A stretch of DNA of 64,000 nt from contig NZ_OY787466.1 of NCBI RefSeq assembly GCF_963678845.1, positions 682,001-746,000 on the forward strand, read 5' to 3'. This document shows, in pieces, positions 37,068 to 45,493 of this stretch. Positions within the stretch are counted from its first letter, which is position 1. Each line of letters starts with the position of its first letter. Under the pieces are notes generated by a model. It worked only from the letters and a program-made list of their open reading frames with translations, was not told the DNA's origin and did no database searches. The translations under genes were made by a program, and so were the position numbers. The stretch is from an uncultured Bacteroides sp. GTDB lineage: Bacteria; Bacteroidota; Bacteroidia; Bacteroidales; Bacteroidaceae.

Positions 37068-37607
37068 ATGTACCAGATAAAATTAGAAAAGGAAGACTAT
37101 TTAAGATTTCTGCTTTTTACAGCTTCGAAATCTAAGCGTATGAGAGCCAAAAGAATTCGGAGCTGGATTCTAACTACACTGGTGTTCTTATGTATAGGAC
37201 TAGTCTTTTATCAAAAAGAAGATAAATTTACAGCATACTATTTCATGATTTCGGCAGCCGTATGTTTACTTCTCTATCCATTTTACTACAGGTGGAGGTA
37301 TAAACAATTTTATGAGAAATACATTCATGAAAACTACAAAAACAGAATTGGAGTTACAACAGAAGTTGGGTTTGCCGATGGATTTATGACCTCAAAAAAC
37401 CGTTTTGGAGAAGAGAAGATCAGGCTCACCGAGATTGAATTTATCTATGAGATAAAGGACAATCTTTTTATAAGGATGAAGAATGGCGAAACCATCATCA
37501 TTCCTTGCAAGAGTCCTGATTATGCCGAATTTAGAAATAATCTGATGATGCTAACAAAAGATTCGGGCATTGTATGGCAGATTGAGCTGGATTGGAAATG
37601 GAGATAA
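37068..37607 (+). CDS. YcxB-like small membrane protein, function unknown
   Basis: A 179-aa protein with two close transmembrane helices (about 31-50 and 56-72; SWILTTLVFLCIGLVFY, YYFMISAAVCLLLYPFYY). A basic cytoplasmic segment follows, then a C-terminal beta-rich, PH-like part (GVTTEVGFADGFMTSKN, IRLTEIEFIYEIKDNLFIRMKNGETIIIPCK). This is the YcxB-type arrangement, for which no function is established. It stands alone with its own promoter and a 5' hairpin. Confidence 0.65.
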   Translation: MYQIKLEKEDYLRFLLFTASKSKRMRAKRIRSWILTTLVFLCIGLVFYQKEDKFTAYYFMISAAVCLLLYPFYYRWRYKQFYEKYIHENYKNRIGVTTEVGFADGFMTSKNRFGEEKIRLTEIEFIYEIKDNLFIRMKNGETIIIPCKSPDYAEFRNNLMMLTKDSGIVWQIELDWKWR

Positions 37608-37732
37608 AACACCCCATTGCTTTTGTTTTATAGATATTATGAGTACAATAATAGTTTCTGCAAGTCATTTCTTATAATAAATAATATTGCTTGTAGCTTT
37701 AATGACTTCTGATATTTATAAATTCAATAATA

Positions 37733-39190
37733 ATGAAAATCTTACATTTTATAGTCAGCGCAGGACTTTTGTTCTCTATTACCTCCATACCGGTAACTGT
37801 TTCTGCACAAACTCCAGCTTTCCCAACTGCAGAAGGTTTTGGTAAATTTGCAACCGGCGGACGTGGCGGCGAGGTTGTAGAAGTAACAAATCTTAATGAT
37901 AATGGAGAGGGATCATTAAGATGGGCGCTTTCACAGTATCCCGCAACTCCTCTTACCGTTGTATTCCGTGTATCCGGAGTGATAAAATTGAATTCTGATA
38001 TTCGATCCAAAAGAGATGGACTGACTATCGCCGGACAAACAGCTCCGGGCGATGGTATCTGCATTCGCGGTGGTAAACTCAATTTCGGAGGTTCAAAGAA
38101 TCTGGTTATCCGTCATATTCGTTCCCGTATTGGTGGAATGACCGATAAAGGAGTCTTTATTCCGGGTGGTTCTATCGGTGTAGAAAATGCTTCCGATGTT
38201 ATTATTGACCATTGCACATTTGGCTGGTCGGCAGAAGAGAATATGACTTTTTATGATAACAAAAGAACAACTGTTCAGTGGTGTATAATCCATGAAGGTT
38301 TGTATACCTCCGGTCATGCCAAAGGAGAACGTAGCTATGCAAGCCAGTGGGGAGGAGTGTTCTCTACATACCATCACAACCTGTTGGCACACAACAATAA
38401 CCGTTCTCCTCGCTTTAACGGAGCCCGTGGAGCAAATGACTTGCATGTTCTTACAGATTATGTGAACAATGTGAACTATAACTGGGGTAAACCCAATTCC
38501 TGCTATGGTGGCGACATAAATAACAATACATCATGCCACATTAATATGGTGGGTAACTATTATAAACCGGGACCAGCCAGACCAATAGGCAACAAATCAT
38601 ATTTCGTTCAACCCTATTATGGCAATGCAACTAAAGTGTCAAACTGGTATTTATCCGGAAATGTGATGGAAGGAGATGCAGCCATGACAAAGAACAATAG
38701 TATAGGGGTAGATCTTAGCATGAATCCCGCTGCAAGCAGAGATACAATGATTGTAAAGGCTCCTTTCTTTATTAAACCTGTTTATGCAGTAAAGACAGAA
38801 ACCGCTAAAAAGGCGTATGAAAGCGTATTGGCAAAAGCCGGAGCTTTCCCTCGTGATGCTGTTGATTTACGCATTATCAATGAAACACGCAAAGGCATTG
38901 CTTCAGGAAAAGGAACAGTAGAGAAATACTTTTCTTCCAAATCGGATTCTATCTGTAAGAATCACTACTATGGCTTACCGTTGGGAATCATCGACTCTCC
39001 ATCGGCAGTAGGAGGGTACCCTTCTTATGTAACCAGAAACAAGATAACCGATAACGATCATGACGGTATGGACGATGCCTGGGAAAAAGCTCATGGTCTT
39101 AATCCTAATAACAGAGATGACAGGAATGTTCGTATGAAGAATGGTTATACTGCGTTGGAAGTTTATTTGAATAGTTTGGTGGGGGAATAA
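37733..39190 (+). CDS. Secreted pectate lyase (PL1-like beta-helix)
   Basis: A 485-aa exported enzyme; the signal peptide ends at TVSAQ. FPTAEGFGKFATGGRGGEVVEV and the parallel beta-helix pattern (GLTIAGQTAPGDGICIRGG, NLVIRHIRSRIGG, VIIDHCTFGWSAEENMTFY, NNNRSPRFNGARG) match Bacteroidota pectate lyases, which cut de-esterified pectin by beta-elimination using calcium and an Arg base. The C-terminus has DNDHDGMDDAWEKAHGLNP, a calcium-binding thrombospondin-3/dockerin-like loop. It is a lone gene, not next to Sus genes, and ends at a large convergent hairpin. Confidence 0.88.
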   Translation: MKILHFIVSAGLLFSITSIPVTVSAQTPAFPTAEGFGKFATGGRGGEVVEVTNLNDNGEGSLRWALSQYPATPLTVVFRVSGVIKLNSDIRSKRDGLTIAGQTAPGDGICIRGGKLNFGGSKNLVIRHIRSRIGGMTDKGVFIPGGSIGVENASDVIIDHCTFGWSAEENMTFYDNKRTTVQWCIIHEGLYTSGHAKGERSYASQWGGVFSTYHHNLLAHNNNRSPRFNGARGANDLHVLTDYVNNVNYNWGKPNSCYGGDINNNTSCHINMVGNYYKPGPARPIGNKSYFVQPYYGNATKVSNWYLSGNVMEGDAAMTKNNSIGVDLSMNPAASRDTMIVKAPFFIKPVYAVKTETAKKAYESVLAKAGAFPRDAVDLRIINETRKGIASGKGTVEKYFSSKSDSICKNHYYGLPLGIIDSPSAVGGYPSYVTRNKITDNDHDGMDDAWEKAHGLNPNNRDDRNVRMKNGYTALEVYLNSLVGE

Positions 39191-39226
39191 TGCCTGCAAA
39201 GATAGAATTATTACACCCATAAAATG

Positions 39227-39290
39227 GCAATTATTTATCACATTTTTGGCAATAAACACATTCTATTGCCAAAAATGTGATAAATATTGC
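39227..39290. terminator. Large bidirectional hairpin between convergent genes
   Basis: A perfect 22-bp stem (39233-39254 with 39264-39285) has a 9-nt loop and extends by five more pairs (GCAAT/ATTGC) past one bulged T. T runs within both arms suit termination from either side: pectate lyase from the left, PP2C operon from the right. Confidence 0.75.
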
Positions 39291-39393
39291 GTGAAATAGA
39301 ATTCTGATATGATTAATCTATTATTAATTAATATTCCGAGATTTGTCAATCCAAAAGTGTACAATGTCTATCATAATAGATCTAAAATATTTA

Positions 39394-40080
39394 TTATATA
39401 ATCTGAACAATGGAAAAATTATCTTCGTTATTCGCTTCCAATTTTTTAAGTTCATTCTGAATTTCAGTAGCGGTACTTGTTGACAATCTTAGTGGACTTA
39501 TTGAATTATAAAGCCCATCAGAACTAATGCTGATATTGTCTCCTTGCCGGAACTGTATTTCAACTATTGGAATCGGGGCATCTAATTGAGATCCCGATAA
39601 TGACCTTGTGACGATATGTTTATAACGCTCAATTTCTTTGGCGGAAATCACTCTATTTTTCTTCATTTCATTAATTAAAGAATGACTTTCGGAAATGAAA
39701 AACTGTTTGTTGTCTCTGAAATGTTGAATCTGTACATCTCCTAACCAAAATGCATACGCAATGTTGTCAATCAGAAGAACACCAGCTAAGGTTGTTCCCA
39801 ATTTAGCATGGTACTGATTTCGTTTTGAAAGAATTTGATTATTCGCAAATTCAACAGCTTGTTGAATTAATGCATGTATATCGCCCTTAATTTTGTTTTT
39901 GGTTATAAATTGATATATGGATTCTGCAGCAATCTGAGAGGCAATTTTACCAAACCGATAACCTCCCATGCCATCCGCAACGATATGAAGTGAAATGCTA
40001 TTGGATAGCATTTCACTTTTTATATAGTCTTCGTTGGTTTCCCGTTTTCCTTTACCTGTATATGAATAAACTTTTATCAT
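39394..40080 (-). CDS. PP2C-family Ser/Thr protein phosphatase
   Basis: A 228-aa cytoplasmic metal-dependent phosphatase. RETNED (16-18) and ADGMGG (35-40) carry metal-binding Asp residues; GTTLAGVLL, AFWLGDVQI (replacing the common GDSR) and ISSDGLYNSI complete the family motifs. The length is that of a bare catalytic domain without sensor or membrane parts. It is the third gene of an AbiEi-AbiEii-PP2C unit, starting 18 bp after the nucleotidyltransferase gene. Co-transcription suggests it works with the toxin, for example reversing or sensing a modification. No partner kinase is present nearby. Confidence 0.88.
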   Translation of the reverse strand: MIKVYSYTGKGKRETNEDYIKSEMLSNSISLHIVADGMGGYRFGKIASQIAAESIYQFITKNKIKGDIHALIQQAVEFANNQILSKRNQYHAKLGTTLAGVLLIDNIAYAFWLGDVQIQHFRDNKQFFISESHSLINEMKKNRVISAKEIERYKHIVTRSLSGSQLDAPIPIVEIQFRQGDNISISSDGLYNSISPLRLSTSTATEIQNELKKLEANNEDNFSIVQII

Positions 40081-40098
40081 TAAATGGCTTTCTTTGTT

Positions 40099-40965
40099 TC
40101 ACCTTTTTTTATTCATGGTTGTTTTTAGTTCTTGCAGAAGATTTGTTAATGCTTCCACTATAATATCATATTCAATAGTTTTATGTGTCTCAATAATTTG
40201 GTTTATTAAGAGACTTTCATCTTCCAATTTCAATTCATCTTCCAATATTTGAATGAAAGTATTTATGGTTCCTTTATTCCCTCCCAGTATTGATTTTATA
40301 TCTCTACCAAGTAGAGTTGCTCCGGTAGTAAATGTGCTGAAGTTTTCAGTTTCGTAAATATCGTAATGTTCCGCAAATGCTCTTTCTTCATTGATTCCCA
40401 GATAGTTTTCAATAATAAAGGCCAAATCATCCGCATCTTTATTGGTTTCGTTTTTTCTATCGTTGAATGCTGTCAATTTAAGAATAAAAATGCCTGGTAA
40501 TGAAGCTACTTTCACAGTAAACTCTTTGTCAATCGTAACATCCAGAGTATTGTTGGCTACTTCGGTAAAACCTACTACTGACATTGCAAACTCTTCTTCA
40601 GGTGGCCAGTAAATGTTGTTATCTGCTTTTGCTACTTCTCCAAATGGAACAATATCAATAATATATACCTTGTTAAATTTAAATCGCTGTTTTTGTGAGG
40701 GATCTTTAGTGAATCCTTCTATTTCACAAAGCTCTTTAGAAATCTGGTTGAATTTCTCCCAATCTTTTATGGCAATAGCTATATCCAGATCTGCTGTTCT
40801 TCTTGTAGAGGTTTGATTGTGAATACCACTCAAAATTATATCTCGGGCAGTCGCACCTATTACATAGAAATCTGAGCCAATAAACTGAAAGTAATTTGTC
40901 AGTTTCTGTAACAGCTCTTTGAGTAGTGGATTATTAAGGTCTTCACTTGATATGTTGCAACTCAT
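40099..40965 (-). CDS. AbiEii-type nucleotidyltransferase toxin
   Basis: A 288-aa cytoplasmic protein of the AbiEii/AbiGii group, the toxin of type IV toxin-antitoxin and phage-abortive systems. YVIGATARD (36-42) and TADLDIAIAI (57-66) form the nucleotidyltransferase core with the DxD pair; a third acidic position is likely in YIIDIVPFGE. Known AbiEii toxins transfer nucleotides (for MenT relatives, to tRNA). Its first 23 bp overlap the end of the AbiEi-like gene, showing translational coupling. Confidence 0.8.
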   Translation of the reverse strand: MSCNISSEDLNNPLLKELLQKLTNYFQFIGSDFYVIGATARDIILSGIHNQTSTRRTADLDIAIAIKDWEKFNQISKELCEIEGFTKDPSQKQRFKFNKVYIIDIVPFGEVAKADNNIYWPPEEEFAMSVVGFTEVANNTLDVTIDKEFTVKVASLPGIFILKLTAFNDRKNETNKDADDLAFIIENYLGINEERAFAEHYDIYETENFSTFTTGATLLGRDIKSILGGNKGTINTFIQILEDELKLEDESLLINQIIETHKTIEYDIIVEALTNLLQELKTTMNKKR

Positions 40966-41950
40966 TTTCTAAGATTATTTGTGCTGTTTCTATATTTCGG
41001 CCGTAACCGCTACCTATTAAATCTGCATATACCAATAATGGAGGAGTGGTTTTTTTATTATCCGTTTGACTCTGCTTCCAGAAGATCTGAAGTATCTCTA
41101 CCTTGCCATTTGGATCGGGTACCAATCCCATATCGTGTCCAACATTCTGCCAACTTTGAGTCGTGTAGATACTGAATTTTTCGGGGATTAAATGATTTGT
41201 AAATATAGATGCCGCCGGTTCGGCTCCCCAAAGAGTAATACCTTCCTCATTATCCAAATAAAGCTCTTTCCAGTTCTGAGCAGCGTCGGTTTTTATAAAA
41301 CGCATTTGTTTCTTTACCAATCGGGGACGAAGTACATCTTGATAGGCAACCACCCAACGTTCGAGCAAAGTTATTTTATTTTTCAAAACTCGTTTTATTT
41401 TAGTCTTGAGAATAAAATTTTGTTCTTCCAGTTCATTCATAACATTGCTGACAGAACCAATAGAAACATCGGCAATTTCGGCCAACTCACGATAAGAAAG
41501 TTGTAGGTTTTCGGGGTTATTTAGCAGATTGAAGATGATTTTTATACCTGCTTCCTGAAAGGCTTTTGCCTGATTGGTTTTTTCTTTTTTGTGTACTTTT
41601 TGTCCGATAATATACAAAACTAAGTCTTGATGTTTTATGAAGCAGTTGCCAGCTGCATCCAAATAATTTATCTCTTTTTCTCTTAGTTCAAGTGCAACTT
41701 CATTTGTAATGTACTTGGCAATAATCAAAGTGGGGCGTTTGGTTTTTGTTTTAAGCTCGTCCAAATGTGCAAACAAGAAACCTTTGTTCTCTTTTCGCAA
41801 TTCATTCTTAGCTTCTACAGTAAAAGCATGACCATTAATATCAATAATGCCATCATATTCATTTCGGCGGCTTTCGATATTGATATTTAAGCCAGTTAAT
41901 TGTTCTAAAGCTACACTTGCATCGTAAATATAATCGTTGTTTGGATACAT
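40943..41950 (-). CDS. AbiEi-family antitoxin/regulator with a nuclease-like N-terminus
   Basis: A 335-aa protein. The C-terminal two thirds contain a winged-helix DNA-binding region (LSYRELAEIADVSIGSVSNVMNELEEQ, about 150-178) and a tail resembling AbiEi antitoxins (ITLWGAEPAAS, VYADLIGSG). Residues about 10-110 carry Glu16, Asp33/Asp37, then VEAK (Glu46, Lys48), the E...D...ExK pattern of the PD-(D/E)XK nuclease fold. It is longer than simple AbiEi antitoxins. A palindrome at its promoter (41983-41999) is a natural target for autorepression. It should neutralise the AbiEii protein encoded next to it. Confidence 0.72.
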   Translation of the reverse strand: MYPNNDYIYDASVALEQLTGLNINIESRRNEYDGIIDINGHAFTVEAKNELRKENKGFLFAHLDELKTKTKRPTLIIAKYITNEVALELREKEINYLDAAGNCFIKHQDLVLYIIGQKVHKKEKTNQAKAFQEAGIKIIFNLLNNPENLQLSYRELAEIADVSIGSVSNVMNELEEQNFILKTKIKRVLKNKITLLERWVVAYQDVLRPRLVKKQMRFIKTDAAQNWKELYLDNEEGITLWGAEPAASIFTNHLIPEKFSIYTTQSWQNVGHDMGLVPDPNGKVEILQIFWKQSQTDNKKTTPPLLVYADLIGSGYGRNIETAQIILENELQHIK

Positions 41951-41982
41951 AGTGATTTATTTTTTGTTCAGTAGAATAAAGC

Positions 41983-41999
41983 GTTCATTGTCAATGAAC
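41983..41999. promoter_or_regulatory. Palindromic operator GTTCATTG-T-CAATGAAC
   Basis: Perfect 8-bp arms flank one central base. It begins 4 bp downstream of the -7 box, over the predicted transcription start of the AbiE operon, with another GTTCAA half-site just beyond that box. Binding here by AbiEi would block initiation, as in other AbiE systems. Confidence 0.65.
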
Positions 42000-42002
42000 A
42001 CG

Positions 42003-42034
42003 CAAATATATTGAACATGTTTGGATTAACCAAA
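42003..42034 (-). promoter_or_regulatory. Promoter of the AbiE-PP2C operon
   Basis: On the minus strand TTTG (42031-42034) is followed by a 20-bp spacer and TATATTTG (42003-42010), a perfect Bacteroidota promoter. The ATG of the AbiEi gene lies 53 bp downstream. Confidence 0.75.
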
Positions 42035-42193
42035 GGATTATTAAGAAAAAAATGAATTATTGTTGTAGAGAAAATTCTCATTCACAAAATAACGTTCATC
42101 AAATTAGAAACTGTATTTTTATATTATTTCTAAAAGCAAGAAATATTGATAAAATTCTTTATGTATTTTGGATGGATATTAATCTTTTTATTA

Positions 42194-42883
42194 CTATACA
42201 AGCTCATTTTCTCCCTGTTCTAAATATGATAAGATATTTTTAGGAGCACACAATTTCCATTCTCCAAAGTAAGTGGACGATTCTTTCCGGTTAGTTAAGT
42301 ATTTGACGTGTGGACCTCCCTTTTGTTTGCACTCTGAAATAAAGTCATCGCTGAGTTTAACGTTATCCTTGAAATATTGCAATATAAAGCCCGCCTTTTT
42401 GTAAAGGAACGCCTTATCATATTCATTCAAATAGTAGAGCAATTTCTTTTCATCCAAATAAGTGATAAGAGAAAAGCAGTGAATAATTTCTTCCAAACCT
42501 CCTGCACGATCTATCCTATCCAAACAATCTATAACCGTTCGTTCTAAATCAGTTACTTTTACCATGGAATTCATCTGTGGAGTATAGACACCTAATTCAA
42601 AAGAAGATTTGCAATAATTATAGTGTATATCTTCAAACTCGAACTCGTTAAAGCGCTGCTCGCTGGAAATAAATAAGTCATAGAAAACCTGATGTGCAAC
42701 TCCATGATATTCTAATGCGGAGTGATAAGATATATATGCAGACGGAGTAATATGACTTCCAATTTCAAATTTGGTAGCCATATTTGCTTTAGTTGCCAAA
42801 TCCGTAACAGTATACAGGTCCCTGCGTATTTGATTTACTAGGCCTTGCTTCTTGTAATCTTCTTGTTATTTTATTAAAGCCAT
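42194..42883 (-). pseudogene. Decayed AbiEi-type antitoxin gene with an in-frame stop
   Basis: The readable part from 42799 encodes ITPSAYISYHSALEYHGVA, SSFELGVYTPQMNSMVKVTDLERTVIDCLDR and WKLCAPKNILSYLEQGE, typical of AbiEi antitoxins. The same frame continues upstream as a plausible winged-helix end (YKKQGLVNQIRRDLYTVTDLATK). It then hits TAA at 42866-42868, five codons after an ATG at 42883. The N-terminal DNA-binding part is therefore lost, and no AbiEii partner lies downstream. It could still be translated from TTG 42799 as a 201-aa fragment, but inactivation is more likely. It is a different lineage from the AbiEi-like gene at 40943. Confidence 0.65.
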
Positions 42884-42899
42884 ATGTAAAATATAAACT

Positions 42900-44687
42900 T
42901 TAGTTAATCCAAATATTTTCTAACAGTTCATTTATAATACGATTCCGCTTAGTAATGAATTCTATAACGTCATTATTTTCTATATCAGAATATTCAGGCA
43001 GATATCCGTTCTTTAACAAATACTTGATTTTATTGTTAAAACCTTTTTTATTGCTAAATGTGTCAATATCATACCTACGAATAAGACAAAAATTTCCTAG
43101 TGAATTAGTTAAAAGTTCTTGCATATTTTCATCTTCTATATCATCATCTGGAAATATTTGAATTAAGACAAATGAAGATTGTTTTCTGCTTCTTATTAAT
43201 TCTCCAAAAGAATATTCTTCTTTACATAAGTGGTAAATAATTCTTGCGTAGAAATAATGATAATATCCCCAGTTATCCATTTTTCTATAAGAATTCTGGA
43301 TATATAATTCGTTCAATTTCATATTTTCTATTTCTAAAATATTCTTTAATTCTATTTTATTTTTATCCCTAATACTTTTTATTAGCTCATAAAAATAGCT
43401 TCTTATAGAACTTTGAGTTATAGGCTTCCCTGTTAACATTCTTATATTTGTATATCTGTCGAGGAAATGATTTATTAGTTTGAACTTTTCTTCAATAAGA
43501 TCAGTTAAATCAGTTTTAAGGATTGGAGCTAAAAAAAGAGGATACACTAAAGAATCTGCTATTGCGTAAAAGTTTACAATATTAAACTCTTCATATTGCT
43601 CTGTTGATTGATTTTTTAATCCGTACAATTTTAAATAGTTTTCAGCATAAAATCGAAAATCAGAGATAATAAAATGATAGTAATCTTTTGGCTGTTTTAG
43701 ATATATTCTTTTTGCATTAGTCTTTATCCATGAATGAAACTGTACACCCATTTTTTCAAAGTCTTCATTTTCGGCTCCTTTATGGGTTCCTCGCTTTGTT
43801 AGTGCATACTTTCCACGAAACCATGCTCTAAAGAAATCTAAATCAGAGTCCTGTCCTATTGCTTTTTGAATAGTCGCAATTAATTCCTTCCAGATTTCAT
43901 TGGCTTCTTCGCTTAGTTTTTCATCTTTTATATTTGACAATAAATATGCCTTTAATATTTCAGTGGGATTCAAACTTAACCCTCTATCATTCATCGTTTC
44001 AAATATAGTGTAAGCATTGTCTAAATTATATGCTTTTATTTCAACCACAACAACTCTATGTAGCAGCCATTCTATAAAAATAGGAAGTATGAATTCAGAA
44101 GTTAATTCAGGAGGAAAGAATCGAACAATATCTTCATATCGACCTTTAATATTTTCTAAAGATTCTTCATTGATGTCTTCATCTAAATTTTCTTCAGAAG
44201 AATTCTTATCACTTTTTATGTATAGATGATTTGGCGTTTCATATAATTCTTCAATTAAATTATTTCTTTTATTAATGTTAATAACCAATGTTTTTTTGCC
44301 TGCTTTTTTAACAAAAATATAATCGCTTAAATTTAGCTTTAAGTCATCATTAATCTCTAATGAGTTTTGTAAATGATTTAAGAATATAAATAATAGAGTG
44401 AAAGATGTTAGCCTTTGTTGCCCATCTACGATTGATAATTCATTTAGATCTTCGCATAAGACAATTGGTCCCATATAGTAACAGTCATAGGTTGTTGCAG
44501 TTTCAATATCGTCACCTTCATTATAACTATTGAAAAAGCTCGAAGACAAATCACTAATCAATGCCTCTATCTGTTCCCTTTTCCATCTGTATTCTCTTTG
44601 GAAAACATCAATTTTATATCGATTTCCATAAAAAATTTCTTGCAATTTTTTATCTTTTGCATCTATCTTATTAGCTATATGTGCCAT
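42900..44687 (-). CDS. DUF262/GmrSD-like protein with degenerate C-terminal nuclease motif
   Basis: A 595-aa protein. The N-terminal DUF262 (ParB/Srx-like) domain has VFQREYRW (28-35) and the nucleotide-handling motif IVDGQQRLTS (86-95). FETMNDRGLSLNPTEILKAYLL (229-250) is also family-typical. The C-terminal region aligns in order with the DUF1524 HNH domain (LGNFCLI 530-536, SNKKGFNNKIKYL 545-557). Where the catalytic His of the HIxP motif is expected, it reads IQIFP, with Gln510. GmrSD-type enzymes cut modified phage DNA; here the nuclease may be inactive or altered. It starts 5 bp after the HEPN gene, so the two probably act together. Confidence 0.82.
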   Translation of the reverse strand: MAHIANKIDAKDKKLQEIFYGNRYKIDVFQREYRWKREQIEALISDLSSSFFNSYNEGDDIETATTYDCYYMGPIVLCEDLNELSIVDGQQRLTSFTLLFIFLNHLQNSLEINDDLKLNLSDYIFVKKAGKKTLVININKRNNLIEELYETPNHLYIKSDKNSSEENLDEDINEESLENIKGRYEDIVRFFPPELTSEFILPIFIEWLLHRVVVVEIKAYNLDNAYTIFETMNDRGLSLNPTEILKAYLLSNIKDEKLSEEANEIWKELIATIQKAIGQDSDLDFFRAWFRGKYALTKRGTHKGAENEDFEKMGVQFHSWIKTNAKRIYLKQPKDYYHFIISDFRFYAENYLKLYGLKNQSTEQYEEFNIVNFYAIADSLVYPLFLAPILKTDLTDLIEEKFKLINHFLDRYTNIRMLTGKPITQSSIRSYFYELIKSIRDKNKIELKNILEIENMKLNELYIQNSYRKMDNWGYYHYFYARIIYHLCKEEYSFGELIRSRKQSSFVLIQIFPDDDIEDENMQELLTNSLGNFCLIRRYDIDTFSNKKGFNNKIKYLLKNGYLPEYSDIENNDVIEFITKRNRIINELLENIWIN

Positions 44688-44692
44688 ATTGT

Positions 44693-45493
44693 CTAGTTTA
44701 AAGATTTGATTAATTCTTTTTGAATATTATATGCACATTCATATATTCCCATATAACTGTGTTTAGGCTCAATCTCACCATGAAAAATTTTGCATCTTAA
44801 TAAATATAACATTTCAATTATAAATTGACTAACTCTGTCTTTGTTATCTATAAAATACAATTGATCTGATATTTTTATTCCTTTGTTTGATTCTGATACA
44901 ATAGAACTAGGCTTGTTAGGGTTAATTTCATTAAATCCGATTTTTATAATTTTTTTTATTTCTTCTCTTTTGTTGATATAACTGGGATGTTGCTCTATCT
45001 CTCGGATAGAACAAGCATGCAACTCTATTATTTCTTCTGAGACTTGATTTGAATTCATTATGTCACATTTAAACCTCTTCGTCGTTTTTGGCTGCTGAAT
45101 TAGATATTCAAACTTATAAAATTTACTATAATATTTCTTAATAAATTGTTTTTGTTTATTATCCTCCAGTTTCATCTTAGAAAAAGATATTCTATTCAAT
45201 TCATTTGGAATTGTATATGATTCTAATAAATTATGTAATTTCCATATATTATTTTTAAATTCAATAGCTTCTGGTAAACTATTCGGTTTTATTAAATCTA
45301 GAATTCGGCTTTTATACGGATTGTCTTGAGTTTTGATGATAGATAAAATATTTCTATCACTTATTATATTATTATCAAAATCAAAATATTCTTTCATATA
45401 CCAAGCATTAAAAGGTATCCATGCCCCCATAAACATTTGATAATAGTCAATATCGACTCTTTTTAGCCAATCAGTGATAAAGATTTGGTTCAT
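44693..45493 (-). CDS. HEPN-like protein coupled to the DUF262 gene
   Basis: A 266-aa, helix-rich, lysine-rich protein with no signal peptide. Near the C-terminus, YLLRCKIFHGE (residues 230-240) has Arg233-x4-His238, the RNase signature of HEPN domains, in a context typical of them. The N-terminal part (DWLKRVDIDYYQMFMGAWIPFNAWY) resembles the N-terminus of Apea/HEPN-type proteins of defence islands. It has its own TATATTTG promoter element and is followed 5 bp later by the DUF262 gene. A role as an RNA-cutting effector or toxin in a two-gene anti-phage unit is inferred. Confidence 0.6.
   Translation of the reverse strand: MNQIFITDWLKRVDIDYYQMFMGAWIPFNAWYMKEYFDFDNNIISDRNILSIIKTQDNPYKSRILDLIKPNSLPEAIEFKNNIWKLHNLLESYTIPNELNRISFSKMKLEDNKQKQFIKKYYSKFYKFEYLIQQPKTTKRFKCDIMNSNQVSEEIIELHACSIREIEQHPSYINKREEIKKIIKIGFNEINPNKPSSIVSESNKGIKISDQLYFIDNKDRVSQFIIEMLYLLRCKIFHGEIEPKHSYMGIYECAYNIQKELIKSLN

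Noticed and set aside
42052..42243. 63-codon + strand ORF running into the end of the decayed AbiEi gene
   Set aside because: It overlaps the opposite-strand AbiEi remnant and has no recognisable features.
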